Part shown: in pieces, positions 12,408-12,487 of the stretch
Numbering within the stretch: position 1 is the stretch's first letter
How the letters are laid out: the number at the start of each line of letters is the position of its first letter
Assembly: GCA_023259315.1 (NCBI GenBank)
Contig: JAHFQL010000027.1
Coordinates: 1 to 12,487 of the forward strand
Reading direction: 5' to 3'
DNA length: 12,487 nt
DNA from: Candidatus Woesearchaeota archaeon
GTDB lineage: Archaea; Nanoarchaeota; Nanoarchaeia; Woesearchaeales; GW2011-AR4
Position numbers and translations under genes: made by a program
The notes under the pieces: generated by a model
Database searches by the model: none
Seen by the model: the letters and a program-made list of their open reading frames with translations, nothing else
Told to the model about the DNA's origin: nothing

Positions 12408-12487
12408 ATTGCCTTTTCAGTATACACTTTTGGTCAAAAACTGGATTTTCAGAAAAAAGTATACCCCATAGGTGATGAAAAGAAAGC

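Noticed and set aside
12371..12427. Upstream in-frame ATG giving PyrB 19 extra residues
   Set aside because: The TATA-like box at 12399-12407 lies inside the extension and the shorter form has the usual family length.

Overview
The window is an AT-rich stretch that looks archaeal, most likely from a small-genome DPANN lineage of the Woesearchaeota/Pacearchaeota type. Three things point that way. Aspartate transcarbamoylase comes as separate catalytic (PyrB) and zinc-binding regulatory (PyrI) chains. TATA-like boxes lie about 24-29 bases ahead of most first start codons with no Shine-Dalgarno, as in leaderless archaeal transcription. Several small winged-helix proteins have an archaeal look. 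The phylum is inference; the archaeal call is firmer.

The backbone, all on the minus strand, is nearly all of de novo UMP synthesis. Read right to left it is pyrB-pyrI (aspartate transcarbamoylase), pyrD-methyltransferase-pyrK (class 1B dihydroorotate dehydrogenase with an unexpected SAM methyltransferase between the subunits), a small winged-helix-like gene plus pyrC (dihydroorotase), pyrE (orotate phosphoribosyltransferase), and vapB-vapC-pyrF (OMP decarboxylase behind a toxin-antitoxin pair). A helical protein of unknown function follows pyrF and runs off the left edge. Together these genes take carbamoyl phosphate and aspartate to UMP; carbamoyl-phosphate synthase is not in the window. 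Within operons genes are packed tightly: four junctions share the 7-mer TAAAATG (one base between stop and start) and two are ATGA overlaps.

Plus-strand insertions and accessory DNA separate the pyr blocks. (1) A mono-haem cytochrome c lipoprotein gene (1997-2509) lies between vapB and pyrE, with arginine codons unlike its neighbours; it looks like a bacterial acquisition. (2) A roughly 480-residue protein with several winged helices sits divergently to pyrE and ends 6 bp from the end of pyrC. (3) A small winged-helix regulator (6383-6715) precedes an accessory patch at 6716-8448. That patch holds a large inverted repeat, a VOC/PhnB-like gene, an AHSA1/SRPBCC gene wrecked by an internal deletion, a convergent antitoxin/RelE-like pair, a possible gene remnant and GC-rich hairpins.

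No rRNA, intact tRNA, CRISPR array or transposase was seen. The most unusual items are the cytochrome c in a presumed DPANN-like genome, an essential pyr gene wired behind vapBC, and a methyltransferase embedded in the pyrDK operon.
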